A DNA stretch of 64,000 nt from Aedoeadaptatus coli (lineage in GTDB: Bacteria > Bacillota > Clostridia > Tissierellales > Peptoniphilaceae): contig NZ_OPYI01000001.1 of the NCBI RefSeq assembly GCF_900343085.1, positions 62,001-126,000 of the forward strand, read 5' to 3'. How positions within the stretch are numbered: position 1 is the stretch's first letter; each line of letters begins with the position of its first letter. Of the stretch, positions 15,668 to 24,744 are shown piece by piece. The notes beneath the pieces are model-generated. The model did not search any database. It worked only from the letters and a program-made list of their open reading frames with translations, and was not told where the DNA came from. Both the position numbers and the translations under genes were made by a program.

Positions 15668-17437
15668 ATGAAAAAGAAGGAATCAATCAAAGATATCATT
15701 TCCTACAGTGAAATAAAAAAAGGACAACTTGTAGGAGGGATATTATTTGTTAGTCTTGGTATGCTATTAAGTATTTGTCCAATTTTGGTGATATACAAAG
15801 TCATAAAATCTCTATTTTTATATGGAAAATTAGAACAAAGTACAATACAGTTCTGCATCTATGGACTTGCAGCAGTGGTATTGTCATATTGCTTAACTTA
15901 CATTGGCGGTATTTTATGCCATAAGTTTTCATATGTTTTAATAGCGAACTTAAAAAAGAAGATATTATTTCATATTGGGAATCTTCCTTTAGGATTTTTT
16001 ACCGGAGACAACAAGTCAAAAATAAGGCAAGTATTAGGATCGGACATGAATCAAATTGAGGGTTATTTTTCTCATCAATTACCAAATTTAATTTCAACTT
16101 TAGCACTAATTTTAGCAATGATAATTGTTATGTTGAAGATAAATTTAATATTAGGTCTTACGACTTTGTTAATTATATTTGTCGGTTTAGGAATTCAGAT
16201 TGCAATCATGGCAAAGATTATAAAGTCGGGTGGACTTGAGAAGAACTTTGCGATTTTGGATCAAATTAATTCAGCAACTACTGAATACGTTAAAGGTATG
16301 CCGGAAGTGAAAATATTTGGAACAGGAGCAAAATCATTTAAAACTTTTTCAAAGTCAGTAGGAGAATATAGAGACTTTACAAGTTCGATGACATCAATGA
16401 TAAGACCGGGATTTGTTTCATTTAGAATGTTTATTTTATCTGTTGCTACATTCATAGTTCCAGTAGGAATACTTTTAATGTCACGAAATAATAACTTGGA
16501 TTTTGCTACAGTTTTTATTTTCTATTTGATTCTTGCACCTGCCATTAGCGTACCTGCATTAAAACTTAGAGATTTTGCAGAAGGAATGAATTTACTAAAT
16601 GAAGTTGTTTTGAGAATCTACGAAATTATAGATCAAAAAGAATTGGCAATTGAAAATATCGAGGAAGAGATAAAAGGTCATGATCTTGAATTCGAGAATG
16701 TAAGCTTTTCTTATGGAGATGAAGAGGTTTTAAAGAATATAAGCTTCTGTGCTAAACAAGGAGAAGTTAAAGCATTAGTTGGCTATTCGGGAGCAGGCAA
16801 ATCTACCATTGGAACGCTAATACCCAGATTTTACGATCCTTCAGAAGGCTCTATTAAAATTGGTGGAGTTAATATAAAAAATATTCCGATGAACGCCTTA
16901 ATGGAGAGGATAGCATTCGTTTTTCAAGACAGTGATCTTATCACAGATACAGTCTTCAATAATGTTGCTATGGCAAAGACAGGTTCTACAAAAGAGGATG
17001 TCATAAAAGCATGTAAAAAAGCAAGATGTCATGATTTTATTGTAAAACTTCCTGATGGGTATGACACTGTTTTGGGTAAAGGAACTTATTTATCTGGAGG
17101 CGAGAAACAACGTATTGCTGTAGCAAGAGCGATTTTAAAGGACGCACCAATATTAGTATTAGACGAGGCAACAAGTTTTGCTGATTCTGAAAATGAATAT
17201 CTTATGCAGGAAGCTTTATCTGAATTGGTTAAAGATAAGACAGTTATCATGATTGCTCATAGGTTAAATACCATAGAGAATGCAAATCAAATTTTAGTAA
17301 TCTCTGATGGAAAAATTGCAGAAAGAGGTAAGCATGAAGATTTAATCCTCGCAGATGGAATATATAAGCGACTCTTTGATATTTATAAGAAGACAAATAT
17401 TTGGCAAATGGATATAGAAGGGAGTGAAAATGAATGA
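15668..17437 (+). CDS. ABC half-transporter, membrane domain plus ATPase (YbtP-like)
   Basis: 589 residues. Six membrane helices occupy about residues 20-320. The ATPase domain has GYSGAGKST near 376, LSGGEKQRIAVARA near 478, Walker B ILVLDEATSFAD near 497 and the H-loop in IMIAHRLNT near 526. TAG at 15665 closes a two-codon ORF begun at ATG 15659, so ATG 15668 is the start although the ribosome site is ten bases away. It overlaps the next gene by four bases, implying a heterodimer. With NRPS genes on the same element, a siderophore importer like YbtPQ or IrtAB is plausible. A multidrug exporter of the same architecture cannot be excluded. Confidence 0.88.
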   Translation: MKKKESIKDIISYSEIKKGQLVGGILFVSLGMLLSICPILVIYKVIKSLFLYGKLEQSTIQFCIYGLAAVVLSYCLTYIGGILCHKFSYVLIANLKKKILFHIGNLPLGFFTGDNKSKIRQVLGSDMNQIEGYFSHQLPNLISTLALILAMIIVMLKINLILGLTTLLIIFVGLGIQIAIMAKIIKSGGLEKNFAILDQINSATTEYVKGMPEVKIFGTGAKSFKTFSKSVGEYRDFTSSMTSMIRPGFVSFRMFILSVATFIVPVGILLMSRNNNLDFATVFIFYLILAPAISVPALKLRDFAEGMNLLNEVVLRIYEIIDQKELAIENIEEEIKGHDLEFENVSFSYGDEEVLKNISFCAKQGEVKALVGYSGAGKSTIGTLIPRFYDPSEGSIKIGGVNIKNIPMNALMERIAFVFQDSDLITDTVFNNVAMAKTGSTKEDVIKACKKARCHDFIVKLPDGYDTVLGKGTYLSGGEKQRIAVARAILKDAPILVLDEATSFADSENEYLMQEALSELVKDKTVIMIAHRLNTIENANQILVISDGKIAERGKHEDLILADGIYKRLFDIYKKTNIWQMDIEGSENE

Positions 17438-19158
17438 TAAGAAATATTACATTAGGAAAGATGAATAATATAAGAAAATCAATTATCTTAAATGTTTTGG
17501 CATCTATTTCCAACCTTATACCATTTATTGCTTTGGCGAAAATTGTAGAAACACTATTTTTAAATAGAGGTGCAGATAGTATAGATACGAGCCTTTTATG
17601 GAAGTATTTTGGGATAATGGCAGTATTTTTCTTAATAACATTCTTATTGGAAAATTTAGCCACAAAATATACCTATGAACTTGGATACATGACAAGTGCA
17701 GATGGAAGAATAGAGCTTGCAGACCACATAAGAAAACTGCCATTAGGTTATATTTCAGGAAAAAGTTCAGCAGAGATCTTAGATACATTAATGAATGATT
17801 TTTTCAAAGTTGAAACGGCAGTAACGCATCAATTACCTCAATTTTTCAGTGGCATATGTGTAGCGGTTCTTTGCTCAATATTATTTTTGATAATTAATGT
17901 AAAAATGGGAATAGCAACACTTATAGGACTACCTATTTCTGTTCTACTTCTTACACTCATGCAAAACTTTCAGAAAAAAATTTATTTGAAAACAAAGAAA
18001 ATGAGGATAAAAGAGGAAGAAGATACAAACGAATATTTGGATGCCATTAAGACTCTAAAAGCTTATAACAGCATAGATGATACATTAATAAAACTTGAAG
18101 AAGATATAGATAACTCAAAAGACGCAAATATTAAGAGTGAGAAAGGGGTTGGTTCATTAACTACTATAGCAAGTATGATTTTAAGAATAGGACTTGCTTT
18201 GATGAGTTTAGTTGGTTCCTATTTATTTATAAATGGATCTTTGGAAATTGATACATTTTTAATGTTCTTATTTGTAGGCACAAGGATTTTTGATCCCTTG
18301 GAGCTTGCACTTGTAAATTATACAGGTCTACAAATGGCATCAGTTTCAGGAGAGAGAATCATTAACCTACTTAACGCTGAACCCATGTCAGGAAATTGCG
18401 ATGTAATCGAAAGCAACAAAATTGAAATCCACGATGTTTCATTTTCTTACAAGGAATCTAAGGTTATCGATAATGTTTCATTAGACATTAATGAAAATGA
18501 ATTAACTGCTTTTGTTGGTTACTCTGGCTCTGGAAAATCTACACTAATTAAATTAATTTCCAGATTTTATGATCCTAATGAAGGGACAATTAAAATTGGT
18601 GGAGTAGATTTGCTAACAGCCGACCCTGATAAAATAATGGATAAATATTCTGTTGTTTTTCAAGATGTGTATCTTTTTAAAGACACAATTTATAACAATA
18701 TAAAATTTGGAAATGAAGATGCAAGTAAAGATGAAATCATGAATGCTGCAAAAATGGCAGGAGCTTATGACTTTATAGTCAAAAAAGATGATGGATTTGA
18801 CACTATGATTGGACAAGGAGGAGCGACTCTGTCTGGAGGTGAGAAACAAAGAATATCAATAGCGAGAGCAATATTAAAAAATGCACCAATAATACTACTT
18901 GATGAAGCAACATCTTCACTTGATCCTGAAAATGAACTTATTATACAGGAAGCAATATCAAATTTAATTAAAAATAAAACAGTTGTGGTTGTAGCTCATA
19001 AATTAAGGAGCGTAATGGGAGCTGATAAAATTGTTGTTTTAAACAAAGGAAAGGTAGAGGAAGTTGGGAAGCATGAAGAACTTATAAAAAATGAAGGACT
19101 ATATAAAGACTTATGGAATTATCAAGAAAAGTCTAAAGAATGGAAGATTGTACAGTAA
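17434..19158 (+). CDS. ABC half-transporter, partner subunit (YbtQ-like)
   Basis: 574 residues with the same layout as the upstream gene: membrane helices over about 15-300 and an ATPase with GYSGSGKST near 363, LSGGEKQRISIARA near 466, IILLDEATSSLDPENE near 486, and VVVAHKLRS near 517. Catalytic residues look intact in both partners, so the heterodimer should have two working ATP sites. Translation is coupled to the upstream gene through ATGA. The ECF S gene follows 25 bases later, so the two ABC genes and the ECF genes form one operon. Confidence 0.88.
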   Translation: MIRNITLGKMNNIRKSIILNVLASISNLIPFIALAKIVETLFLNRGADSIDTSLLWKYFGIMAVFFLITFLLENLATKYTYELGYMTSADGRIELADHIRKLPLGYISGKSSAEILDTLMNDFFKVETAVTHQLPQFFSGICVAVLCSILFLIINVKMGIATLIGLPISVLLLTLMQNFQKKIYLKTKKMRIKEEEDTNEYLDAIKTLKAYNSIDDTLIKLEEDIDNSKDANIKSEKGVGSLTTIASMILRIGLALMSLVGSYLFINGSLEIDTFLMFLFVGTRIFDPLELALVNYTGLQMASVSGERIINLLNAEPMSGNCDVIESNKIEIHDVSFSYKESKVIDNVSLDINENELTAFVGYSGSGKSTLIKLISRFYDPNEGTIKIGGVDLLTADPDKIMDKYSVVFQDVYLFKDTIYNNIKFGNEDASKDEIMNAAKMAGAYDFIVKKDDGFDTMIGQGGATLSGGEKQRISIARAILKNAPIILLDEATSSLDPENELIIQEAISNLIKNKTVVVVAHKLRSVMGADKIVVLNKGKVEEVGKHEELIKNEGLYKDLWNYQEKSKEWKIVQ

Positions 19159-19183
19159 CAATTAATTTTAAAGGAGGAAACTT

Positions 19184-19774
19184 ATGAAAACACAAAAGAA
19201 ATCATCAAAAAACGCAGTCACAGCCGGTGTTTTAATTGCACTTTACTTTGTAACATATTTAGCAATTGGGGCAATATCTATGCCTGTCCCTGTTTTATTT
19301 TTACTAATGCCTATGCTTGTAGCACTACTTGCTGCACCAACCTATCATATGCTTCTTGCAAAGACAAAGTCAGCTACTGCTATTGTTATCGCAGCTATCT
19401 TACCAAGTATTTTATTAGTTGCAACTGGACATATTCCAATTGCGCCATTAGTGGCAGTGCCTGCCGGAATAATTGCTATGTTCATAGCAAAAGGTGGAAA
19501 TTATACAGACTTTAAGAAAAATACAATTAGTCATATGTTTTTTTCTCTAAACTTATTTGGAGGATTCTTACCAATCTGGGTTATGAGAGAAGCATTTTTT
19601 GAAAGTGTAATAAAAGGTGGTTTAGATCAAAGCTTTTGTAACACAGTAAGAGCATGGACACCAATATGGATGTTACCGGTTATGATTATAGGAACATTTA
19701 TATTCTCTTTGATTGGTTCTTATTTTACAAAAAAAATACTAAATAAAAAGTTGGAATCCGCAGGAGTTTTATAA
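19184..19774 (+). CDS. ECF transporter S component (MptD/Trep_Strep type)
   Basis: 196-residue integral membrane protein with five to six helices. The segments PVPVLFLLMPMLVALLAAPTYHMLLAKTKSATA and PIAPLVAVPAGIIAMFIAKGG fit the Trep_Strep S-component family. AAGGAGG precedes the ATG. It overlaps EcfT by one base. S components give ECF importers their specificity; this family is often encoded beside iron-siderophore-like ABC pairs, so a metal complex or siderophore is a reasonable guess, not shown. Confidence 0.75.
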   Translation: MKTQKKSSKNAVTAGVLIALYFVTYLAIGAISMPVPVLFLLMPMLVALLAAPTYHMLLAKTKSATAIVIAAILPSILLVATGHIPIAPLVAVPAGIIAMFIAKGGNYTDFKKNTISHMFFSLNLFGGFLPIWVMREAFFESVIKGGLDQSFCNTVRAWTPIWMLPVMIIGTFIFSLIGSYFTKKILNKKLESAGVL

Positions 19775-20502
19775 TGGAAAATTCAAAGTTTGTTCTGGGG
19801 TCAAAATATGACCTCAGAACAAAACTTATCTTGCTTATAGGTGCGAATATTTTAATTTTTTTAGGGTTTGATTGGATCTATCAAAGCCTTATTACATTAT
19901 TTTTCCTTGTCATTATTATTAGCGATGGTTATAAAAAATCCGCTATAAGGTATGTTTTATTTTTTGTAATAAGTGTAGTATTGGAAAAATCTTTAGCCTA
20001 TTTTAGTATGAATTTTCTTTTGAATTTAATTTTATTTATCTTAGCAATTGGAAGAAAATTTCTGCCATGTATTATCATGGGTAAATGGATTTTAAATTCA
20101 ACATCTGTTTCCGGTGCAGTGGCAACTTTACAAAAATTAAAACTTTCAAAAGACTCGCTCATAATGATTTCTGTAATATTTAGATGTTTGCCTACTATTA
20201 AAGACGAATGGAGTCATATAAATATGGCGATGAAAACAAGAGGGATTAGCATTAGTATTTATAATTTATTTCATAGACCTGCTGCGACAATGGAATACTT
20301 TTTTGTACCCTTATTCGTAAGTGTAATAGAAATTGGGGATGAGCTATCCCAATCAGCCATTATAAGGGGGCTTGATGCTCCTGTTCAAAAAACAAGTAGA
20401 TACCTAATTAAGATTAGAAAAAATGACATTGGCGTTTTAATTCTTATGATTTTAATTTTATCAATAGTAATATTTATGAAAGTGTCAGGGTGGGATTTAT
20501 GA
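19774..20502 (+). CDS. ECF transporter transmembrane component EcfT (CbiQ-like)
   Basis: 242 residues, with membrane helices before residue 120 and a final one near 222-240. The two coupling motifs that contact the ATPases are visible: MAMKTRGISIS near 150 and AIIRGLDAP near 197. The start overlaps the S-component stop and the end overlaps the ATPase gene by four bases (ATGA). This links the S protein to the ATPase at 20499-21521. Confidence 0.85.
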   Translation: MENSKFVLGSKYDLRTKLILLIGANILIFLGFDWIYQSLITLFFLVIIISDGYKKSAIRYVLFFVISVVLEKSLAYFSMNFLLNLILFILAIGRKFLPCIIMGKWILNSTSVSGAVATLQKLKLSKDSLIMISVIFRCLPTIKDEWSHINMAMKTRGISISIYNLFHRPAATMEYFFVPLFVSVIEIGDELSQSAIIRGLDAPVQKTSRYLIKIRKNDIGVLILMILILSIVIFMKVSGWDL

Positions 20503-21521
20503 TTGAAATTAGAGAATTAAGTTTTAAGTACAAGGGAGGATCTGATTACTCATTAAAAGATATAAACTTGAAAATCAAAAAAGGGGAATGCATTCTTCTA
20601 TGTGGCAGGAGCGGTTGCGGAAAGTCGACTCTATTAAAGCTTATGAACGGCATAATACCTGAGTTTTATGATGGGGACATTTCCGGCAGTGTTATGGTCA
20701 ATGGTATGAATACATTTACTACACCAATTTATAAATTATCTAAGAATGTAGGCTCGGTTTTTCAAAATCCCAAAACACAATTCTATACAACCAATACAAC
20801 TGACGAAATTGCATTTGGTTTAGAAAATTACGGCATAGAAAGAGAAGTAATTAACAAAAGGATTGAAGAAGTTGAAAAAGAGCTTCATCTTGAAAATTTG
20901 ATGAATAAAAATATATTCAATCTTTCTGGAGGAGAAAAGCAGAAGATTGCTATAGCAAGCATTTGCGCATTAAACCCTGAGATATTTATTCTTGATGAAC
21001 CATCTTCAAGCTTAGACATAAAGTCAATGAAAGAACTATCGCTTACAATAAAAAAGCTTAAATCTTTAGGAAAAACTATTATTATTGCAGAACACAGGTT
21101 GTGGTATTTAAAAGACATTGTTGATAGAGCAATATACTTAGAGGATGGAAAAATCATCAGAGAATATAGTATGGACGAAATTGAAAATCTAAGTGAAGAT
21201 GAACGAATGAGAACGGGACTTAGGCATTCTGATTATAAAGCCATTGAAAGATTTGATGATTTTGAAACTTCAAATAAAGGGACTTTATTAGAGTTAAAAA
21301 ATCTGATGTTCAAAAGAAGTACCAGAACAATTTTGTCCATTAAGGATCTTAAATTTAGCTATGGGAATATTATTGGGATTGTTGGAGAAAATGGAATTGG
21401 GGACAGTGATATAATGATGACAGATACAATAAATCCATTAAAATCAAAGTTTAAAGGCTTCCACAAAACTTTTAAACAAGACGATTTAGGATTAAGTCTG
21501 TCATCTTTTTTATTAAATTAA
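20499..21521 (+). CDS. ECF-type double ATPase with truncated second domain
   Basis: 340 residues. The first ABC domain is complete: GRSGCGKSTLLKLMNG near 36, LSGGEKQKIAIAS near 143, IFILDEPSSSLD near 164 and IIIAEHRL near 195. A second begins near 265 (LELKNLMFKR) and reaches GENGIG near 302, but then reads DSD instead of GKTT and stops about 40 residues later, so most of domain two is missing. Fused EcfA1A2 proteins are usually near 450-560 residues. ATG 20499 is the start by overlap with EcfT. It may be inactive, or work if another ATPase substitutes. Confidence 0.8.
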   Translation: MIEIRELSFKYKGGSDYSLKDINLKIKKGECILLCGRSGCGKSTLLKLMNGIIPEFYDGDISGSVMVNGMNTFTTPIYKLSKNVGSVFQNPKTQFYTTNTTDEIAFGLENYGIEREVINKRIEEVEKELHLENLMNKNIFNLSGGEKQKIAIASICALNPEIFILDEPSSSLDIKSMKELSLTIKKLKSLGKTIIIAEHRLWYLKDIVDRAIYLEDGKIIREYSMDEIENLSEDERMRTGLRHSDYKAIERFDDFETSNKGTLLELKNLMFKRSTRTILSIKDLKFSYGNIIGIVGENGIGDSDIMMTDTINPLKSKFKGFHKTFKQDDLGLSLSSFLLN

Positions 21522-21564
21522 CAAAAAAGAAAAGAAAACATAAGTAATAAGGATTGAAGAGAAT

Positions 21565-21855
21565 ATGATGATATTTAGAGTTTTTTTCAAAATCATATTA
21601 TTTCCTATTAGTATAGCGTTGAGTATCATCACTCTATTTTTAACGTTTGTATTAGGACTCAGTACAATATTTTTTAAACTGATTTCATTTATCGCTATTA
21701 TGGGATTTTTGGGATCTGTTTATCATGGAGAAAAAGCACTTGCTATAGAGGCAATTATACTAGCATATCTTTTTAGTCCTTATGGTTTACCAGTGCTAGG
21801 ATATTTTATTATAGAAGTGATAGAAGAGGTGAATGAAAGAATAAAAGCAATTTAA
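21565..21855 (+). CDS. CD1845-like small membrane protein
   Basis: 96 residues dominated by hydrophobic helices (about 5-45, 48-68, 72-85). It resembles the CD1845-family small proteins at the start of the conjugation module in Tn1549/CTn elements. Role unknown. The ribosome site is weak (GAAGAG). A terminator-like hairpin follows, before the RepA_N gene. Confidence 0.6.
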   Translation: MMIFRVFFKIILFPISIALSIITLFLTFVLGLSTIFFKLISFIAIMGFLGSVYHGEKALAIEAIILAYLFSPYGLPVLGYFIIEVIEEVNERIKAI

Positions 21856-21885
21856 ATATAAAAATAAATAGATTAAAACGATGAA

Positions 21886-21918
21886 AAAGAGATAGCAAAA
21901 TCAAAGCTATCTCTTTTT
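21886..21918 (+). terminator. Terminator-like hairpin before the RepA_N gene
   Basis: AAAGAGATAGC (21886-21896) pairs with GCTATCTCTTT (21906-21916), followed by more T. One of a recurring series in the element. Confidence 0.75.
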
Positions 21919-21941
21919 ATATGAAAAGAAAGGGGGTTATG

Positions 21942-22919
21942 ATGAAAGAAATAGTTAAATTTGAATACTATTATGGCAATGAATCAGAACAATATTCATT
22001 TTTTAGGATTCCCAAAACTTTATTCACCGACTTAAATTTTAAAAAACTATCCGTAGAAGCAAAAATTCTTTATGGAATTCTACTCGATAGAATGAGCTTG
22101 TCAATTAAGAATAAATGGTTAGATGAAGAAAACAAGGTATACATTATCTATACCATAGAAGAAATTATGGAAGTATTAAATTGGGGGAGAAATAAATCGG
22201 TCAAAGTAATGAAAGAAATTGAAGAGATAGGATTATTAGAAAAAAAGAGGTTAGGACTTGGAAAGCCAAATTTACTCTATGTAAAGAACTTTATTTACAC
22301 AGAAAATAATAAAACTACAGAAGTTTCAAAAGCAAACCTCAAGAAGTTTAAAAAACAAACTTCAGGAAGTTTAGAAAACAAACCTCAAGAAGTTTCAAAA
22401 GAGGACTCTAATAATACTAATATTAATAATACTGAAACTAATAATACTGATTTTAATAATACCACCCCCATATCCCCCTTAGAAAAGCTAGGAGAAAAAT
22501 CAAAAAAAACTTTGGAGGAGGAAGAATTAAAAGAAACTATAAAAAAGAATATATCTTATGAAATCTTTGAAAAAGTAAGAATAGAAGAAAAGAAGCAAGT
22601 AGATGTAATGATAAATGTACTTGTAAAAGCCTTAACTAGCTTTACAAACATTAAAATAGGAGGGAGGCATATATCCAATGAAAATTTTAAAGAAAAATTT
22701 CTAAGTCTTAACTATAAACACATAGACTATGTTTTGAAATACCTAAGAGAAAATGCTCCAAAGGATATTAGAAACATTAATGCTTATCTACTGACTCTCT
22801 TATACAATGCAGATGAAAATATTAGAAACATAGAAGTCATAAAGAGAGAAGATCAGAAAAGAGAAAACTATGACTATAGTAACGATGAGGATATATGGAG
22901 AGAAATTTTAAATACTTGA
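21942..22919 (+). CDS. RepA_N-family replication initiator-like protein
   Basis: 325 residues. The N-terminal RepA_N domain is clear: YSFFRIPKTLF, LSVEAKILYGILLDRM, IEEIMEVLNWGRNKSVKVMKEIEEIGLLEKKR, a winged-helix fold. The middle is Asn/Thr-rich (NNTNINNTETNNTDFNNT) and the C-terminal helical region resembles primosomal adaptors. ATG 21942 fits AAAGGGGG best (spacing five); upstream ATGs 21921 and 21939 are less likely. Such genes open the Tn1549-type core and may drive replication of the excised circle with the DnaC-like ATPase that follows. Confidence 0.85.
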   Translation: MKEIVKFEYYYGNESEQYSFFRIPKTLFTDLNFKKLSVEAKILYGILLDRMSLSIKNKWLDEENKVYIIYTIEEIMEVLNWGRNKSVKVMKEIEEIGLLEKKRLGLGKPNLLYVKNFIYTENNKTTEVSKANLKKFKKQTSGSLENKPQEVSKEDSNNTNINNTETNNTDFNNTTPISPLEKLGEKSKKTLEEEELKETIKKNISYEIFEKVRIEEKKQVDVMINVLVKALTSFTNIKIGGRHISNENFKEKFLSLNYKHIDYVLKYLRENAPKDIRNINAYLLTLLYNADENIRNIEVIKREDQKRENYDYSNDEDIWREILNT

Positions 22920-22933
22920 TAGGAGAGGAGCAT

Positions 22934-23791
22934 ATGGAATTAATAAAAGAAATCCTAGAACAGAAAATAAAAAATGCAGAAACAAATAGTCCATCAAAAG
23001 ATGAAGAAAATAGGAGTTATATAGATCAAGAAACAGGATTAAAATATTGTGCAAAATGTAAAACACCAATTGAAAAAGAAATAGACTTCTTTGGAGAAAT
23101 AAAAAAAGTTGGTATTTTATGTCAATGTAAAAAAGAAAGACAAAAATTAGAGGAAGAAAAAAGAAAAGAAAATAAAAGGCTTTTAAAAATTGAACACTTA
23201 AAAAAAGAGTGTTTTTCTGATCCTATCTTATTAAATTGGAATTTTAAAAATATGGACAAAGATAGTGAGCATGAAAAAGTAGCAAAAAATTATGTGGAAA
23301 AATTTGATGAAATATATGAAAATAATATAGGATTAATTCTCATAGGGAATGTGGGATGTGGAAAAACATATCTTGCAAGTGCTATAGCAAATGCTTTACT
23401 AGAAAAAGAAATATCAGTCAAAATGACAAATTTTTCAGTAATTTTAAATGATATGACTAACTTTGAGATTGATAAGAGTAAGTATATAGATAACCTAAAT
23501 CATAAGAAACTATTAATTATTGATGATTTTGGAATGGAAAGAGATACAGATTTTGCAGCTGAGCATATCTTTAACATAATAGATAGTAGATATAGAAGTG
23601 GGAAACCTCTAATTATAACAACAAACTTAAATATATCAGCTTTAACTAATCCTGAAACTATAAAAGATAAAAGAATTTACTCAAGGATACTTGAAATATG
23701 CAGTCCCATTATATTTACAGGAGAAAATAGAAGAATAGAAAAAATGAAGGAGAAATCAAAATTAGCCTATGAAATATTAAAAAAAGAATGA
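22934..23791 (+). CDS. DnaC/IstB-like AAA+ ATPase
   Basis: 285 residues. A Cys-rich N-terminal finger (YCAKCKTPIE and LCQCKKE) precedes an AAA+ domain with Walker A GNVGCGKTYLA near residue 143, Walker B LLIIDDFGMER near 198, and sensor-like ITTNLN. Likely a helicase loader acting with the RepA_N protein. ATG 22934 has a GAGAGGAG site; the upstream in-frame extension overlaps the previous gene and lacks one. Confidence 0.88.
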   Translation: MELIKEILEQKIKNAETNSPSKDEENRSYIDQETGLKYCAKCKTPIEKEIDFFGEIKKVGILCQCKKERQKLEEEKRKENKRLLKIEHLKKECFSDPILLNWNFKNMDKDSEHEKVAKNYVEKFDEIYENNIGLILIGNVGCGKTYLASAIANALLEKEISVKMTNFSVILNDMTNFEIDKSKYIDNLNHKKLLIIDDFGMERDTDFAAEHIFNIIDSRYRSGKPLIITTNLNISALTNPETIKDKRIYSRILEICSPIIFTGENRRIEKMKEKSKLAYEILKKE

Positions 23792-23805
23792 AAGTAGGTG
23801 AGTGA

Positions 23806-24297
23806 ATGCAAAATGATGATATAAATAGCAGAACAATAGCCATAGTAAAAAAAGCGGGGATAGTTACAGCCAAGCAAGTTATAAATTTGATGAAGAAAAT
23901 ATTAGAAATAAATAAACATAAAGCGCAGACAGAACAGTCAAGACCCTTAGAAAAATTTAAAAAAGTAAAAGTAAAAGATCTTGTAAAAAAAGGTAAAGTA
24001 GAAACCTTAGAATTAAATGACATAGACTTAAAAGCATTGAAAAAAGAATTAAAAAGATATGGGGTGAAATTTTCCATAAAGAAAGATTTAGAAAATGGAA
24101 ACAACATTATCTTTTTTCAAGCAAAAGATATAAAAGTGATGGAACAAGCTTTTAAAAAGACAGTCCAGAAATTTACTAAAGATAAGTCAAGAAAAAGAAA
24201 ATCTGTAATAGAAAGGCTTAATAACTTCAAGGATAAAGTCAAAGATACTATTGACAGAGATAAGGTTAAACATAAGCATCAGGAACAAAGTTTATAA
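23806..24297 (+). CDS. PcfB family protein (DUF3801)
   Basis: 163 residues. The N-terminus (RTIAIVKKAGIVTAKQVINLMKKIL) and middle (LKALKKELKRYGVKFSIKKDLENGNNIIFFQAKDIKVMEQAF) match PcfB-type proteins encoded beside coupling proteins. The C-terminus is strongly basic (KDKSRKRKS). PcfB of pCF10 contributes to relaxosome-coupling protein docking. Encoded in Tn1549-type order, upstream of the VirD4-like gene. Confidence 0.8.
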   Translation: MQNDDINSRTIAIVKKAGIVTAKQVINLMKKILEINKHKAQTEQSRPLEKFKKVKVKDLVKKGKVETLELNDIDLKALKKELKRYGVKFSIKKDLENGNNIIFFQAKDIKVMEQAFKKTVQKFTKDKSRKRKSVIERLNNFKDKVKDTIDRDKVKHKHQEQSL

Positions 24298-24336
24298 TAA
24301 AAGCACTTAGATATATAATATATATGATGAGAAGGC

Positions 24337-24475
24337 ATGAATAGCTTTATTGTTGAATACTATGAAAAAGAAGATGGAATCATCCAGTAGAAGAATTTCT
24401 CTTATCTATAGATAAAAAATGAGAACAGAAGCATTAGGGAAAAAACTAAAAAATACCTTTGAAAGTAAAATATAA
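24337..24475 (+). pseudogene. Remnant of a RelE/Gp49-like toxin gene
   Basis: ATG 24337 starts MNSFIVEYYEKEDGIIQ then a stop. Shifting frame yields PVEEFLLSIDKK, and a second shift at an A run yields MRTEALGK before the sequence becomes unlike the family. The pattern (short beta start, VEEFL-S-D-KM) matches the N-terminal third of phage-derived Gp49/HigB-type toxins often found at this point in such elements. Two frameshifts and a lost C-terminus make it a pseudogene. No antitoxin gene is next to it. Confidence 0.5.
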
Positions 24476-24493
24476 GTATAATGGTGGTTTAAA

Positions 24494-24700
24494 ATGACAA
24501 ATAAAAGAATATGTCCCATATGTAACTCAAAGATGAAGCAACAGTTTATAGGTCTATTACATTGCAAGTGTGGTATAAGCTATCATAGAGATTTAGGATA
24601 TTTTAAAAGAAATGAGAATATGATTTTTGTCTTGGAAAGAAAAAAGATAGGTAAAAAAATAAAACAAGTTCCAGTAATAATATATAAAAAAGATAAATAA
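24494..24700 (+). CDS. Small zinc-ribbon protein
   Basis: 68 residues. RICPICNSKMKQQFIGLLHCKCGISYHRD has CxxC and CxC pairs that would bind one zinc. The rest is basic. The function is unknown; it may bind DNA or partner the coupling protein gene that follows. A weak AATGGTGG site precedes ATG 24494. Confidence 0.55.
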   Translation: MTNKRICPICNSKMKQQFIGLLHCKCGISYHRDLGYFKRNENMIFVLERKKIGKKIKQVPVIIYKKDK

Positions 24701-24709
24701 GATACTAAT

Positions 24710-24733
24710 GGGTAGAGAAATCTACTCTTTTTT
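24710..24733 (+). terminator. Terminator-like hairpin before the coupling protein gene
   Basis: GGGTAGA, loop GAAA, TCTACTC, then six T (24728-24733). Just ahead of the ribosome site of the next gene. Confidence 0.75.
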
Positions 24734-24744
24734 ATGGAGAGGAA

